From Valencia hispanica (lineage: Eukaryota; Chordata; Actinopteri; Cyprinodontiformes; Valenciidae), in NCBI GenBank assembly GCA_963556495.2, contig OY747712.1, positions 25,026,235-25,090,234 on the forward strand: a stretch of 64,000 bases of DNA, in the 5' to 3' direction. Shown one piece after another: positions 1 to 13,400 of the stretch. A program made the position numbers and the translations under genes. The first letter of the stretch is position 1. The number at the start of each line of letters is the position of its first letter. The notes beneath the pieces were generated by a model, which saw nothing but the letters and a program-made list of their open reading frames with translations, searched no databases and was not told the DNA's origin.

Positions 1-506
1 TTCCTTCTTCATCTTGCATGTCAAGTGTTGTAGATTATAAAGTAAATGAGCTGCATTAAGAATGGAGATTTAGAGACTGTCCTCAGTGCCAGTAAAAAAA
101 AAAAAGGAAAGTATTACTGTTGCCTGTGAATAATAACTATTCATTCAGACTGGCTTATCTCACAGACATATCAATGTTTGTCTTAGGGGCCATTCTTCCT
201 GTGCACCTGTGCTAGTACTTCCTGTCTCAGCTTGCCCTCCGCCCGGCTCATCTCCCCCACCCTCAAACCGCATCCTTCACACTGTCACAACAATATTTGC
301 TGAAGAAGAGAAAAAAAAAATCTTACTCCCTGTAAAAACCTACAGGGTCTTCCCCATCTGAACCCCTCAGTGCCTAAATCAATCATTTACAGTCCACATG
401 GCTGCTGCAGTCTGAAGGCATGATTGAAATTCACAGCTTAACATTCACATTTATACCTTTCCTGCTTATGTGCTTGTATGGCAAGTTGGCATTTTTGGCA
501 TGCTTT

Positions 507-3500
507 TCATTCCTGAATATGCTGTATGGGTCTCTGGGAGGGATAGTCAATTGCTGGAGAGGTGTTTTGTTCCTGAATGTGATCATAGGCTCGCAGGTAG
601 TGCCCAGTGTTCTGTTGGTAATAGTAGGCCAGCTTCTTGGCAAACATTGGCTCCACCTGAAAACAAACACAACCCAAGACACATAAGTTGTGTTATCTTG
701 ACATAGCATCAAAAATAGAAAATTAATCTGATAAAGAAAATAAAAGCATTTTGTTTCATATTTATTTATGCATTTATCTTCTTTTTTCTGCATATAAATG
801 CACATTTGAGCTGCTAAGCTTTGATTAAAAAAAACTGTCTTACTACACGTTGCACTTTTCTTCATTGTTTATCTCCTCTAAGACACCTGTTTTCTAATAA
901 AATACTTCCATCTGTTCCAGTCATAATTAAAATGTTTAAATCTATGACAACTATATTTTATTCCAAAAAAATGATATCACTAACAAACTGTTTAAATAAT
1001 GTAGATGTATGTTGCATGAAATGAAATCTCATCAATCTATCTGTAAATCTGAACTGCTCACACTCTTCATGGAGCATGATAAAGCAGTCTCACTTCAGCA
1101 TTTTGCAGGGACAGCACTATAAACTGCATAAAAATATCCAGCCTTGCAACAAAAGTAAATATGTCTATTTAAAGTTTGTTTTTAATCCATTCAGTTTCTT
1201 ATTTTCTTAAACTTTGAGGATTGCAAAATAAATGCAAAACATTTGCAAACACACAATACTGAAACTCTTTTGTCATTAGTGATTTTTGACTGAGAATTTT
1301 TTTCTGAGACCACTTCAGAAATTAACAGAATTAATAAATATCTGCTCCATCATTCATTATCAGTACAATTGCTAAATGCTTTGGGAGCAAATTAGTAGTG
1401 ATCATTAGTCAAATAATTACTACTTAATTAGAACACATAAAGATTTGAGTTGGTTTGAAAAATATCTTTATCCACACATCAATTTGTATAAAAAGATACT
1501 GTAAATTCTGCTCTGTTCATCAAATTCTGTTAACATTTTCTCTACTTTTAAAAACTGTTTGTCTTATGATTACCTGTGCGGTAATGAGCTTCCTGGGACG
1601 CTGCGGATCGGGATATTCGTCTCCAAAGCAAAGTACCACCTGGTATCGTGGTAGGTGACGACCATTGTGGACAAAATTTTGTAGATCTGAAAGAAGATTA
1701 AGAGAAGAAAGAGATACATAAGTGCTAACCTAACATTTGACCACACTATGACTACAGTGTCACAGCGAACATTTAAAGAACATTCAGAAACCTATTTAGC
1801 TGTATGACATATCATCAGTAACAATGACATTTCTGGTAACTACTAGTAAGTTTGATGGAAATTCAGAGCGAAATGGCACAGAAAACCATCTCTTGTGTGG
1901 TGTGGACCACATGTGGGTGGGGACTCCACACACTTTGGCCCCCTGATGAGAAGATGAGCAACTTTTTTGTGCTACTTCAACACTGAGGGACTTACCCAAC
2001 TCAAGCACCTTCAGCATCTCTTTAATCATTGTCATCACAGACATAGCTATTCCCAGTGACCTTAATCATTGTTTGTGAATGGCTGGGAAGCATCAGTGAT
2101 TTACAAAAGCAATGTACAGATCTATGACATAAATAAATGCTAAAATCTTCAAACGAATCCTAAAATGAACAGAAATACATCTGGAATAACCACACGTGCT
2201 TAAAATTAGCCAAATTTATATTTTTATTTCTCGAATGGTCTTGAGCAACAGTTGTGGAGGGCTGGTTGCATTTCTATAGCTATTATTTTTATTTTCAGTA
2301 CAGATCCAGTATTTGATCATTTCAAAAGCAAAAATGTCTTTCTTTTTTTTCTATTAGGTCACCCAACACTTGTGAAACATTTATGAACCAAAAAAATTTA
2401 ACAAACCCAAAGAATGAAGTAGTATTATGTCAGCAAAAAAAATAATTTAGGCTATTGGAAGTTCCAGAAACATGTCTAATTCAGGTGTCAATCCTTTAGG
2501 TGCATATAAAAAAAAAAATCAAAGATAGTACCTTTGGGCATATATGAAATAATATATTTACAGCAAGATTGTTCCCAAAGAGCTGTCGGACAATAAACTG
2601 TCATATCTTAGCATGGTGTGCTGTATGTACTGAAATAATTTGAGGAAACTGAGAATCCAGAGGAGAAAAGAAGAAGTGGCAGGCCTAAAATACCAGCAGA
2701 TTAGCAGCATATGAAAGGCTGTCAATCTGAAAATAATTGCAATGATCTGACATAGGACCACAGAGATGTGTCATCTTTGAGCTGTTGCCAAGCTGCATGT
2801 TTCTGCTTACCAATAAAAAACTGATGGGTGTCAAACAGTTTGCATGGCTGTTCCTTCTCCAGCTTGTTGGGTTTATCTACATATGGAGCCAGAGGTCCTT
2901 CCCAGTACACCCGTCCCTGACACAGCCGATTGGCGTACAGCCCATCAGCCATCATCCACAGGAGCACTCCTTTCTCCAGGATGTTGGGAAGCATCTCAGC
3001 TCCTTGCCTCTGAGACTCAGGGTAGGGGGACGGAAAAAGAATGATTTCTGCACTGTTGTGAAACTTGTCCTCTGAGGATGGAGAAGAAGAGGAAGAAGAG
3101 GAGGGAGAGGACGGGGAGGTGGAGGTGATCTGACAACCTTCTGGACTGGTGACAGTGACTTCTTTCACCAGTGTTTCTCTGTAGTAAAGGGACACATGCA
3201 AGCTGAAATCTGAGAGGAGGAGGGAGAGAGAAGTGTTTAATGAATGCACCACTAGGTAAATAACAGTAGCTTGATCAAAACTCAACCTATAGCAGCCAGC
3301 CTTAAAATGTAGAGCATTTCTCTATTTACTCTCATCCCTTTCGCAATCTTTTTTGCTCTCCATTTTTAATCTATGTGATAAAATTTTCTTGTGATACGAG
3401 TTCATAAAATGATTCGCTTTTCTGGCTTTCAAAGCATGGAAGTGAATATTGTATTGGGGTGTTTGTAGTTTCTTATCACACAATGCAAATAGATTGAAAA

Positions 3501-5815
3501 TAGTGCACAGAAGCATAAAAACAAGCATTGCGTTTTTCTTTCATGTATACTAGCATTGGTGCAGTTTGTTTCACCTGATATGGCATTGTTGTGGTCCATT
3601 GTATACATTGGTGGCTGAGACTCTGAAAAGTACGTGTGGAAGGAGAGCTGAAAACCTGGAATTGATAAATAAACCAGGTAAATACATTGAGTAATGGACA
3701 GAATGAGAAAGCACCAAAATATTGAAAATTGTAAAACGACACAATTACAGAAATAATTGATGTTTTATACATGTATTTTACACCCCTCCACCCCCTAAAA
3801 TCTATCAAAAGAATGTGTTAGATTTTGCCAAGATATGTTTAATAGATAAAAGCCAAGCTAATATACATGAATTTATTGAATTTAAAAAATTTAGCTTTCG
3901 TTACCTTACTTCTACAGCCCATAAATCACCTAACAAATTAAACATTGAAGCTAATGTGACATTTTGAATTGCATGTTAACCTGTAAAATATGGTTACTAA
4001 ATCAATGTCTTTACATGATGACAAAAACAAAACACATTTTCTGATATCGTGAATATCAATTGGTTTAACTGTGTTTATCTGTATACGATCACAGTAAAAG
4101 TAATGTCAGTGCAATAAACAAAAAAGCAAACACACCCAATTTAAATCCTGTTGCATGTAATCCAAATCATTTCAATTGCATGCATGCTTACCATTTTCTG
4201 TGTGTGAACCGGGCCAAACCCGGCTGATTGGTGACTGGTAGTGGCCTTGACCATACTGCAGGTCTGTGTGTTGCCCATGGTGATTTGCATTAGGAAGTGA
4301 ATGTTGTTCTAGGGGTGTGTGATAATCTCGCCAGTCCCTTCTTTCTGAGGAAACCACAAAGCTGGGTACCTAAGATGGAGGGGGGCAGGGACTTTCTTTA
4401 TTTTAGCAGACTGTTTGTGGGGCTGTGTTTTTAGGATTGTTGCTAAATCTACTGACCTGGTTGTGAAGTGACGTATAAGGTGGAACATATCCAATTGGGT
4501 GCGATGGTGTCTCCTCCATGCGGCTCATTTTCATACCTATATATGGTCAAAAACAGATGTCAAATATTTTGTCCTCAAATATTATAAAAATGGATGAAGA
4601 TTGTTTAATAGATATACAGTAATCAAAGAGTGGATATGTGATTTGCAATAATATATTGGAAACTTAGTTGGATCCACAGTGCGAATATGCTTCATGCACA
4701 TATACAATTTGCTCTTTTTATTTAGGGGATATCCTGCAGAGAGTGCAATGGACCACAGAGTGCATCAAGCTAGTGTTGACAATTAAAGTCAACGCAGCTC
4801 AAACCTGCTCATGTGTGACAATGCCTGTTGTATGATGGTAGAAACTTAGTTATGCAAGGCTGAGGTTGTCTTGTTGTGTTCTGTGCACTCTGCGCTTAGT
4901 AACCGAAGCCCTCTAAAAAAAGCACTACGGCCTTTTGCGTTTGCTTCCTCTGTTTCCTGCCTCACCAGAATCTGCAGTGGTGCAAAAGGTTTGTGAAAAA
5001 TAACCAGTAGAGTATAAACAGTATTAGTTGCTGTGCGAAATACAGACGTATTTAGAACAGTTTTGTAAATGCACAGGCTCATAGCAGACTTTATGATTTG
5101 TTTTCAAAATCTAACCACAAAAATTTTTACTCTCTCCACTTTCTCTAATCTTGGATGCACATGTTAATGATCTACCTGTTGACTGCAGATTGCATGAACA
5201 ACTTTTAACACTCACCCTTTTTGGTTCCCTCTGGGATGATTCTGTAAACTTTGTACGGCTCTGAGATGTCCAGTTGACTTCTTTCCACTATTTCATCAAA
5301 GTCATTGCTCTTATTAAGGGCACAGCGTAGTCTGGTTTTCCATGTGGGGGGATCTGGTTTGTCAACCCCTTCCTTAAACTTTCCCTTGAACATTGCCCAT
5401 GCCTGTTAACGGCAGCATCACAAAATTCAAGAAATGATTAGATTTATTTTTAACTTCCTCTTTGTTAGGGACAAACTAAGTTGAGATTATGTTAATCAAG
5501 CAAAATATGTTTTTAAAGGAAATCCTTAAAATCTATTATGACTTTTTAATGAACTTTATACAGCATTGTATTAGCTTTTATAATGCAAAGCAACAGGTAA
5601 AGACAGGACTGCCTAACCTTAAAGAGTGCAGCATCCTCCTCTCTGTTGTAGTCCTGTTTTCCTGCATGTTTCCATGGAATCCTAAATATGGTTTTCTCAT
5701 CATTTTCCCAAACCAGGCCAGGATATCTCCTGCTGTCAATCTGCTCGATCAGCCACTGCCTCAGTTTGCCGTTGCCACAACTGCCCGACAGACCACTGTC
5801 TTCATCCAGGTTCAT
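507..5815 (-). CDS. irf4: Interferon regulatory factor 4 (IRF4), 8 coding exons
   Basis: Transcription factor of lymphoid and myeloid cells that binds GAAA-containing ISRE/EICE sites, usually with PU.1/SpiB or AP-1 partners, in the nucleus. Coding exons: 5618-5815, 5216-5402, 4457-4536, 4192-4369, 3575-3655, 2811-3209, 1574-1686 and 507-656. All borders are GT/AG and phases agree, giving 461 aa (human IRF4 is about 450). The first two exons encode the DNA-binding domain, with GNGKLRQWLIEQIDS, YPGLVWEN, IFRIPWKHAGKQDYN and a KTRLRCALNKS recognition region. The 2811-3209 and 1574-1686 exons encode the IRF-association domain (VSLYYRE, SPEGCQI, ILEKGVLLWM, KLFDTHQF, QVVLCFGDEYPDPQRPRKLI). The C-terminus reads IQHIQE before TGA, close to the mammalian SIQE end. 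The start is the ATG directly after the acceptor of the second exon, as in mammals. Oddity: a Ser-rich insertion lies between SPEGCQI and the ILFPSPYPE segment. Introns of 100-1100 bp hold nothing else I recognise. Confidence 0.96.
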
Positions 5816-6470
5816 CTCTACAAACCAAATGAGTTCACGACATAAAGAAATGTGGCCAGATTAAGATATTTACAGTTAAACTTAAAACTTCCTGAAAGGT
5901 TTTGAAAGATAAATGGCATATAATCAGATGTTAAGCCAGATTTAGTTTAAAACGGTTATAACTGTATTTTCCATTTAATATTGTGCAGTATCATACTGTA
6001 AGAGCACCCCATTTAGCAATTAATGCAAACTGTTTTTTGTTTACTATCTCATCGCTCATGTACAGTACATCACATCACTTTGAATATGTTATTCATACAT
6101 TCACTTGTGTGCATGCACATTTAGTTTAAAGGATGCAAGAATGGATGCTGAAATTAGTGATTTTCCTCATCAACTTTGGTGGTTTTCTGCCAGTGGAAAT
6201 AAATCTGACTAATTTAAGACAAAGGTCTGGTTAAGAGCGTAAATCACTAAGCTATAAAAAGCTTAAACAACAAATGAAAAGTTTATCTTTAGTGATGCCC
6301 GAACAATACTCTACAAACCATCTACCAACGAGAATGTTTGATGAAAATTACATTTTCTTCTAGGTGCATAAATGTTCTTCAAATATAAACTTTTTAACTG
6401 ACTTGGTGCAGTAAATTATGTTTTCCGTTTTTAAAATGAAATCATTTGAAATCGGTCTGCTGCAGCTTAC

Positions 6471-6530
6471 CTTTAGGGATGTAGGGTCCACCGCGGAAAT
6501 CTGTTGTGTGGCTCTCGGGGTCCTATAAAC
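6471..6530 (-). other. irf4: irf4 non-coding exon 1 (donor end)
   Basis: The minus strand reads CTAAAG then GTAAGC at 6471/6470, a strong donor about 650 bp upstream of the exon carrying the irf4 start codon. IRF4 genes carry an untranslated first exon in this position. The 5' limit is not defined; 6530 is a guess at the downstream part of the exon. No canonical TATA box in the right orientation was seen. Confidence 0.55.
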
Positions 6531-6650
6531 GTTATCGAGTCTTTTTTTTTTTTCGCAGGGAGGAGTCTGTCAAAGCTTCAAGAGGAGATGGGGAGCAAAC
6601 GCAACTTAATTTCTGTAAAATTCTCAGCTCAACCCACGCAGCTCTGAGGT

Positions 6651-6660
6651 GGGGAATCCC
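6651..6660. promoter_or_regulatory. irf4: Consensus NF-kB site upstream of irf4
   Basis: GGGGAATCCC matches the GGGRNNYYCC kB consensus at every position. It lies about 180 bp upstream of the exon 1 donor and so within the proximal promoter. IRF4 is an established Rel/NF-kB target in mammalian lymphocytes, so position and motif agree; binding itself is inferred. Confidence 0.6.
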
Positions 6661-6978
6661 TTTAGTGACACCCTGAGCCGAGATTGGGACGAAATGGAAC
6701 AATCTTACCTGAACAGTCACAAAAATATCCCCCGTTTTTAAAGTAAAAAACCATTCAAGTCCAAACTATTTTCCACTGCAAGCTACGCTTTGTGAAAATA
6801 ATCATCAAGTATTCAATGTTAATATAATGCAAATTCATGGACGACATCAGTAAAATGTTATACAAAATAAGCACATGCTTAGAAGAAAAAAAACATCAGT
6901 AACACTGCCCTCCAGTGGTTACATCAAGTCCTAATACAGAATGTATATTTATGATAAATTCTAAAATGAAAAAAAACT

Positions 6979-6984
6979 TTTATT
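6979..6984 (-). terminator. dusp22: Candidate dusp22 polyadenylation signal
   Basis: Minus-strand AATAAA about 480 nt beyond the dusp22 stop codon and about 320 bp before the irf4 kB site. If used, the dusp22 transcript ends just short of the irf4 promoter. The stretch 6985-7461 would be dusp22 3' UTR; it contains an A-rich run and no other gene I can see. Confidence 0.4.
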
Positions 6985-7461
6985 GCAGTTCTAGAGCTTA
7001 TTAAGACATCTGAGCAAAGGCTGATAAAAAAAAAAAAAAAGAGTTTGATGGTGGTGTTCATGATGCCACCATGCATGACCTCCCTTGCACATGAGACAAA
7101 CAGGAAGAGAACCAGGAAACCAAGCAAAAGGCGTACAGAGTTTGTCTTATCTCCTTCAAAATGACAGACCATGCTCGACAACCTCTACCCACTTTACTTA
7201 TTTTATTTATCAACTTGAGATCCTACAGACAGTGAAAAAAACATTTACAAGTAAAAAGAAAAAAGAACCTTAGAAACATTTTTAGCAAATTCTGAAAACG
7301 TAGATGTAATGTATGTAAGAAGTATTTCTAATGTCCATGACAGAGGGTCGCTGAATGTGTAGGTAATATCCACAGAACAGTGTATTCCACTCAGGTGCAA
7401 AACTCTTCCAGGGTGTCCGTCAGTTTGGTTGAGCTCCAAAAGATCTTATCATCCGGTCAGT

Positions 7462-10400
7462 TCAAATACCTTCAGGCAAAGAAGATGCATGTTTTTCCAT
7501 CTCCTCTTCATTGACTTTAGGCACCTGGGCCAGTAGCTCATGTATGTCAGCATTATCATTGAAGGGGTTGTCCTTATATTTCATTCGAAACCATTCCCTG
7601 AACTTATGGGGGAAGGAAAAAAAAAAAGTTTGTGGTCATGTAAACAAAAACTACAAATCTTTCACAGAAATGCACAGACTTTCAGTTGAATTCTCATAAT
7701 TTTCCATTAATCAGATCAGAGATCTGCAGGTTGCAATTGTATCAAAACTAAGAACTCCCACCCTTTTCAATCTATAAACCCATCAACTAACAATATGAAA
7801 TTAGATGTATTTTTATTCGGTAAATAGTAAATAAGATTAAAGATACCCTTTAAAGCATAAATAGCATTGTTCTTCTATTTCCAACAGTTTCTTCAAAGCT
7901 ACAACCTTCAAGTATCAAAAGATCTACAGGAATTGAGTTAATTTTCTCATGAAACCTACCCCTTCAGCTTGAGTATCTTCAAACTCCTGCAGCTGCTTCT
8001 GGAATCCCAAATTGGGATTGGCGCAGGGCCGGACCACTCTCACAGCAGCGAGCACATCCTGCCAGCCCAGGCCTGTCAGTACCATGATGTAAGCTACCAC
8101 CAGGGTGACGCTGCGAGACACTCCTGCCAAACTGAGGGAAAACCAAGCTACATGAGTTTCACCTATTCCACGTACTTCTGCATTTTGGTAAAATACTAAG
8201 TTTTACCAATTAGCAGATTAAATTAGGTAAAACAGAAGAATTTTTATATTCTTCACATTGAGAGGACATAAAGTACTTTTTTTATGTTTTATCATAAAAT
8301 TATTTTAATGTCCACAATTTTTAAATTCACTGGACTTCTGTTGCATTGCTGTTCCACCACCAACATAAAATTATTTACCTCCAGCAAACTTTTCAAACAT
8401 TGGTAATACAGATTTTAAAGCATTTAGAGATTTGTGTATGTAAGCTCAATTAAAATTTACACATTTTTTGAACATATATTTGTAAATATTAACAGCAAAT
8501 AGGACAATGATTCTAAAAATGAGAGTGCTAAATGTAATTTCTACTGAATGTCAGCAGATGTGACTTGTTTTGGGGCAGAGGGGTGAAGAAAGAGGCAAGG
8601 AAATAAGAGAGACGAGCAGCGAGCGACACACTAAACTAATGCTTTGACAGGAACTTGGTGGAAAGCAGAAGAGATGAAGCACCTACAGATCAAAGTCTGT
8701 ACTGATACAGGCTTGTGTCAACTAGTGCATAGGTGTGAAGTGTTAATAAAATGAAAAAAACCCACATCGCATGTATTTTTATTCAGCCCCACTGCATAAA
8801 TGCGTTCTATGAACACATTTTGTTGTATGTCTCAATACCTGCGCTCATCAACTTACCACTAAAATGTTAGCAAATTCTTCAGAATTTGACAAAATGGCTC
8901 TAATTCTGTCAGATTGGATGAAGAGAGTCTGTGAAGAACAAAGCTCACGTGTTGGCCTGGGCCATTCTAATACCGAAAAATGCTTTTATCTAAGCCACTC
9001 CACTGTAGCACTACAAGTCTGTTCAGGTTGGTGGTGCTTTTCCATAAAAGCCAAATCGAAGTAGAAAACTAAACTAATAAATGTCCTGTTGACAGATTTT
9101 CCCACCTTAGCATGGAGAATCTGTTGATCATAACTCTGCCGCTCCCCCAGAGGTAACATGGGCCTCTTCACTAATTCTTTGAGTAATGGTCTCCTTTCCC
9201 AGTCTGTCAAGTGTATGTGGACAGGCATGTCTTGGTAGATTAGCAACTGTGCAATCCTCTTTCCAGTGTAAGTTTTCTACATATAATGAAAACAAAAAAA
9301 AAAAACATTTTAAAGCCTTCTTATTCCTGTTTTATTGAACATCTGAGATGCTGTGTTCAAAACTGTTTAGTAATTACCAAATGCAGTATCAAAGGTAATT
9401 TCCTTTTATACCAGTATTGATAAATGCAAGGATTTTTATCCCATAAACTAATAACGCTGGTAAGCATTTAATTCATTGAGATTCATGATGCAGTTAGTTC
9501 ACTTATGTTCTTGAAAGAAAAAGCAAAACTTTACTCTTTAACAGCTGGATTTATGGTGCAATTAAACTACGGACAGGTGGGATCTATTTACTGATAATTT
9601 GACTTCTGGAGGCAAATGGCTGCACTAGATTTCAATTAAGGGTTACATTTAGATGATAAATACAAATGTAAACCACACTTCAAATTTTTAATTTGTGAAA
9701 ATTTTGAAAACAAACAAACATTTTCATTTTACTTCATAATTATACACTATTTTATATTGACCTGTCGCTTGCAATCCCAAAATATACATTGAAGTCTGTG
9801 ACTGTAAAGTGACAACATGTGAAGTTTAAATGGTAGGGGTCCTTTTTTAACACAATGTTAGAATGTAACAATATACTTTATGCAATAATAAACCTTTAAA
9901 TGTGCACAAAATGTAAATATAAAACAAAAGGAAAAGTAATATTCCCTTCCGTCTGTGAACAGTGTTTCTCTGTGAGTCAGAACAGTTTTAATGGCTAAAC
10001 ATGCTTATTTTGGAACATTAAGGAAAAGTAAGCTTTTAGAAGCAACGCTAACAGTGTAATTAAGATGCACCCTACTAAAGCAGACTTTGTGAAGAGTTTC
10101 AAAGGCTAGACTGATCAATCCTTATTTGCAGCTGATAAACACCTATAGGCCGACATGAATATGACCATCTCAGTTAGCAGCAGTTATTTTCTGCACATGT
10201 CAAGATCCTCCTGGATCACAGTGTGAAATGCAGATGCCACATTCAGTCGGCAACTGTTGTGAGTAATCACTGAATCAGCATAATCATGAAAGACGGCAAG
10301 TTCAGATAACCTCAAATTCTGACAAGAAAACACAGAATGTTTTTATTTTCTCCCAACTTTTTGTTGAAGAACAACTGAAACAAAGTATCTTTTGCAGAGC

Positions 10401-13400
10401 TGAAGATATTTTAAGTTTTTAGTTGAAACCTCAACTGAAGTAGGCGTTGAATACATTTCATGACTCAAAGACACTAAGATATGAAAATGAGCATGTATCA
10501 AATGTGATACCAATCAGATAGTACTGTAGAGAGTGAAAGACATACAGAAAATGAAACACAGGAACTACTGGGTCATATAGTGGAAGTGAGATCTAAATGC
10601 TGGGTAAATACACACATTAAAACAAAACCTGCTTTATAGTATTAACTTTTAGAAGGGTTTCTTTGAAGTCAATTTTTTGTGTCGAGAAACTTTTGACTCA
10701 AGAGGCCTATATAAATAACCAAATGGATTTCTGAGAAGTCCTTCTGTTCAACCAAATATAGTTCTACCCTGTGAGCACATAAGTGAGCTATCACACCACA
10801 CAAACACAATGTGGTAAGACTTGTTACTGTACTCTTGTTTTGGGAAGTTCGAGAATAGGTCTTCCTTTTTCTTTTTAATCTTGCAAGTGCAGCAGTTACA
10901 CATGGCTTCACTTGTGAGCATTAATCAGATATGTAAAAAAACTAAATACCCATTTAAGCTTGTGACTCCATGGAAAATAAATATATAGCTCATTCAAATA
11001 CAGTACAAAATATCAGATATTGTTCTTGTGTGATTTAACCTTAATTCTGACTTCCAGGGAAAGGTGAAAAGTGATTTTGCACTCACCAGTGAACGAGGCA
11101 GCCTTCTCCTTTCAGCCGGGACTCGTGCATGAATGTTATACTCGGTTTAAAGTGCTGAGTTCTAAGGGATAATTAAATAAATAAATAAATCACACTTATT
11201 ATTTTAAGGCATAACCACAATAATCATCATGGGATCATCACAAGTTGTACTGTGAAAACTACCTACACAACTTCATTGTGGAATTGGGGTGGGGGGGGGG
11301 GGGCTCCAGTTACTCTTTCATGTTGAAAAGCCAATTCAAATAACTAAATGAGACAAAAATATTGGTTTGGATAAATCATCCAATTTAGCATGTATATTTT
11401 TGTTTGGTAATCGTTTAGAAACCCTGGACATTATCCTAGCAAAAACCTAACCCTCTCATTGCCATCATGTTTTGCTCTTTAAAACTGTATTTTTGGAGTA
11501 ATAGCAACACTGAACAGCTGCCAGATTCTCAAAGTTTAGGTTAACCTTATGGTGGGTGGGTGGATGGAATTATGACTTTTTTTTCCAATTGAAAAGTTCT
11601 ATTTTGATACATTGTGCTTACTAATCCTTTTTATATTTTCTTTCTGGCTTGTCCAAATAATCTCAGTAAACTGCAAAAAGGACATATCCCATGAGCCTTT
11701 TTGCATATTCTCAGCCAATTGTCCTCAAAGAATAATCTTATTTGTGTGGCTTATGGTCTTGAAGTTAATCTATTTCTAAGTGGTTCTTTAGATACTTTAA
11801 TCACCAATATGACTAATTGCATTTAAAAAAAACACTACAAAAAATGCAGCCATTTACATATAGCTATTATTTATGCCAAAAAAACAGTGGCTCACCAACA
11901 ATTGAATGCAATCATGTTACTCACGCCTATGTGAGAGAATGAGTTCACAGTCAAATGTTGAGCTTGAGAAACCATATCATTAACAAGTTAACTTGTGAAA
12001 AATGAACCTTAAGACACCCACAGAGCACAGCCCCATGTGAATGCCCTCTTTCTGTTTGCCTCTGCTTTCTATCGTTGCATACTGTGTTCCATGAATGGTA
12101 CTTACAGATTCTGTGTGGGCATGTCCGCTGCTGCAAGGCAGAGATAGGCCATCTCCTGGTGGAAAAAAGCACACTGGTTATCCATCTGCTGCTCTGAAGA
12201 ATTTTTAATAAACTATATTCCAAATTGACACATTAATGGTTTGACAATAAAACCATCATTTTAGTAAGTGGATTTGGTCAAAATATAAGACATTTGGGGC
12301 CATGTTTTCTTTATTTAGTGCCGACAACAATAATTGGAAATCTTAGAAAAATATCTGTTAGCAGTAGAAATAAATCATCATTAATCGCAGTACAGTTTCA
12401 CACTGATGATAGCAGAAAACTCCAATCTTTAATCTGAACCTATTTCTTCAGTGGGGGCAAAACAATATGATGTTTAGAAATAATTATTTTGAACAAAATC
12501 AGTGGGAGCACAATTATTGGTACCTCTAACAATCAATTTAAAATAAGGGTAGATGAAGCATTTTTTTAAATTTATACTTCACTTGTTTAAATCGATCAGA
12601 GTTTCTAGGAAGTTAATTACTAATCCATGACTTCCAGTTTCTTCGGGGTATAAGACATGATACAGAGGCCCCATTAATTTAGCCATTAGTAACTAGGCTG
12701 CACAAGATCCCACAAAAATGTTGCTACCACACACAGTGAGCAGGATGGTGAGGCAGGTAAAACAAACCTCCAAACATCAGTGTTAGAAAACTCCAGCAAA
12801 AAGTGGTATTCCGGGGTACACAAGTCTCCAAGCAACCATTTTTTTCCTGTCCTATTACCATAAATGTAAAAGATGTGAAAGTTTCTAAACTCCACCAGTG
12901 ACTTTAACTGGTATTGTGTGCCTCGGTCACATGACACTAAGGTTGAGCTTTTTAAACCATAAATACTTTGGTTAGTTTTGCTAAAGAAAAGGAAAGGAAA
13001 CCTCATGCCTATTGCTATGGTAGAGGATATGTGATGCTGTGGGCCTCAGTCTCTTCCAAAGGCCACTTGAACCTTGTTGTAGTGGATGGCATTAAGAATT
13101 ATTTGAAATACCAGGACATTTTTAAATAAACATCTTATTGACGCTTCCAAAAAACTGAAAGTGGGTCTTCATTGGGTCCTTCAGTAGGATAATTATCTGA
13201 AACATATGGCGACTGCCAAAGAGTAAAACATCCTATCAGATAAATGCATGGTTACACTTTGGGTTATGAATTCCTAATGCTAATATTAAATGGTTTCTGG
13301 ATATGTTGCAATATTTTGTATCACCAAAGCTGAGCAGGTTTTAGCACCTCTAAAAGTGCACAAGGAATCTCTTCTCATTCTTAACATTTGTATCACCTTC

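Noticed and set aside
6520..6540. TATAAA at the irf4 start region
   Set aside because: The TATAAA is on the plus strand while irf4 is transcribed from the minus strand, so it cannot serve as its TATA box.
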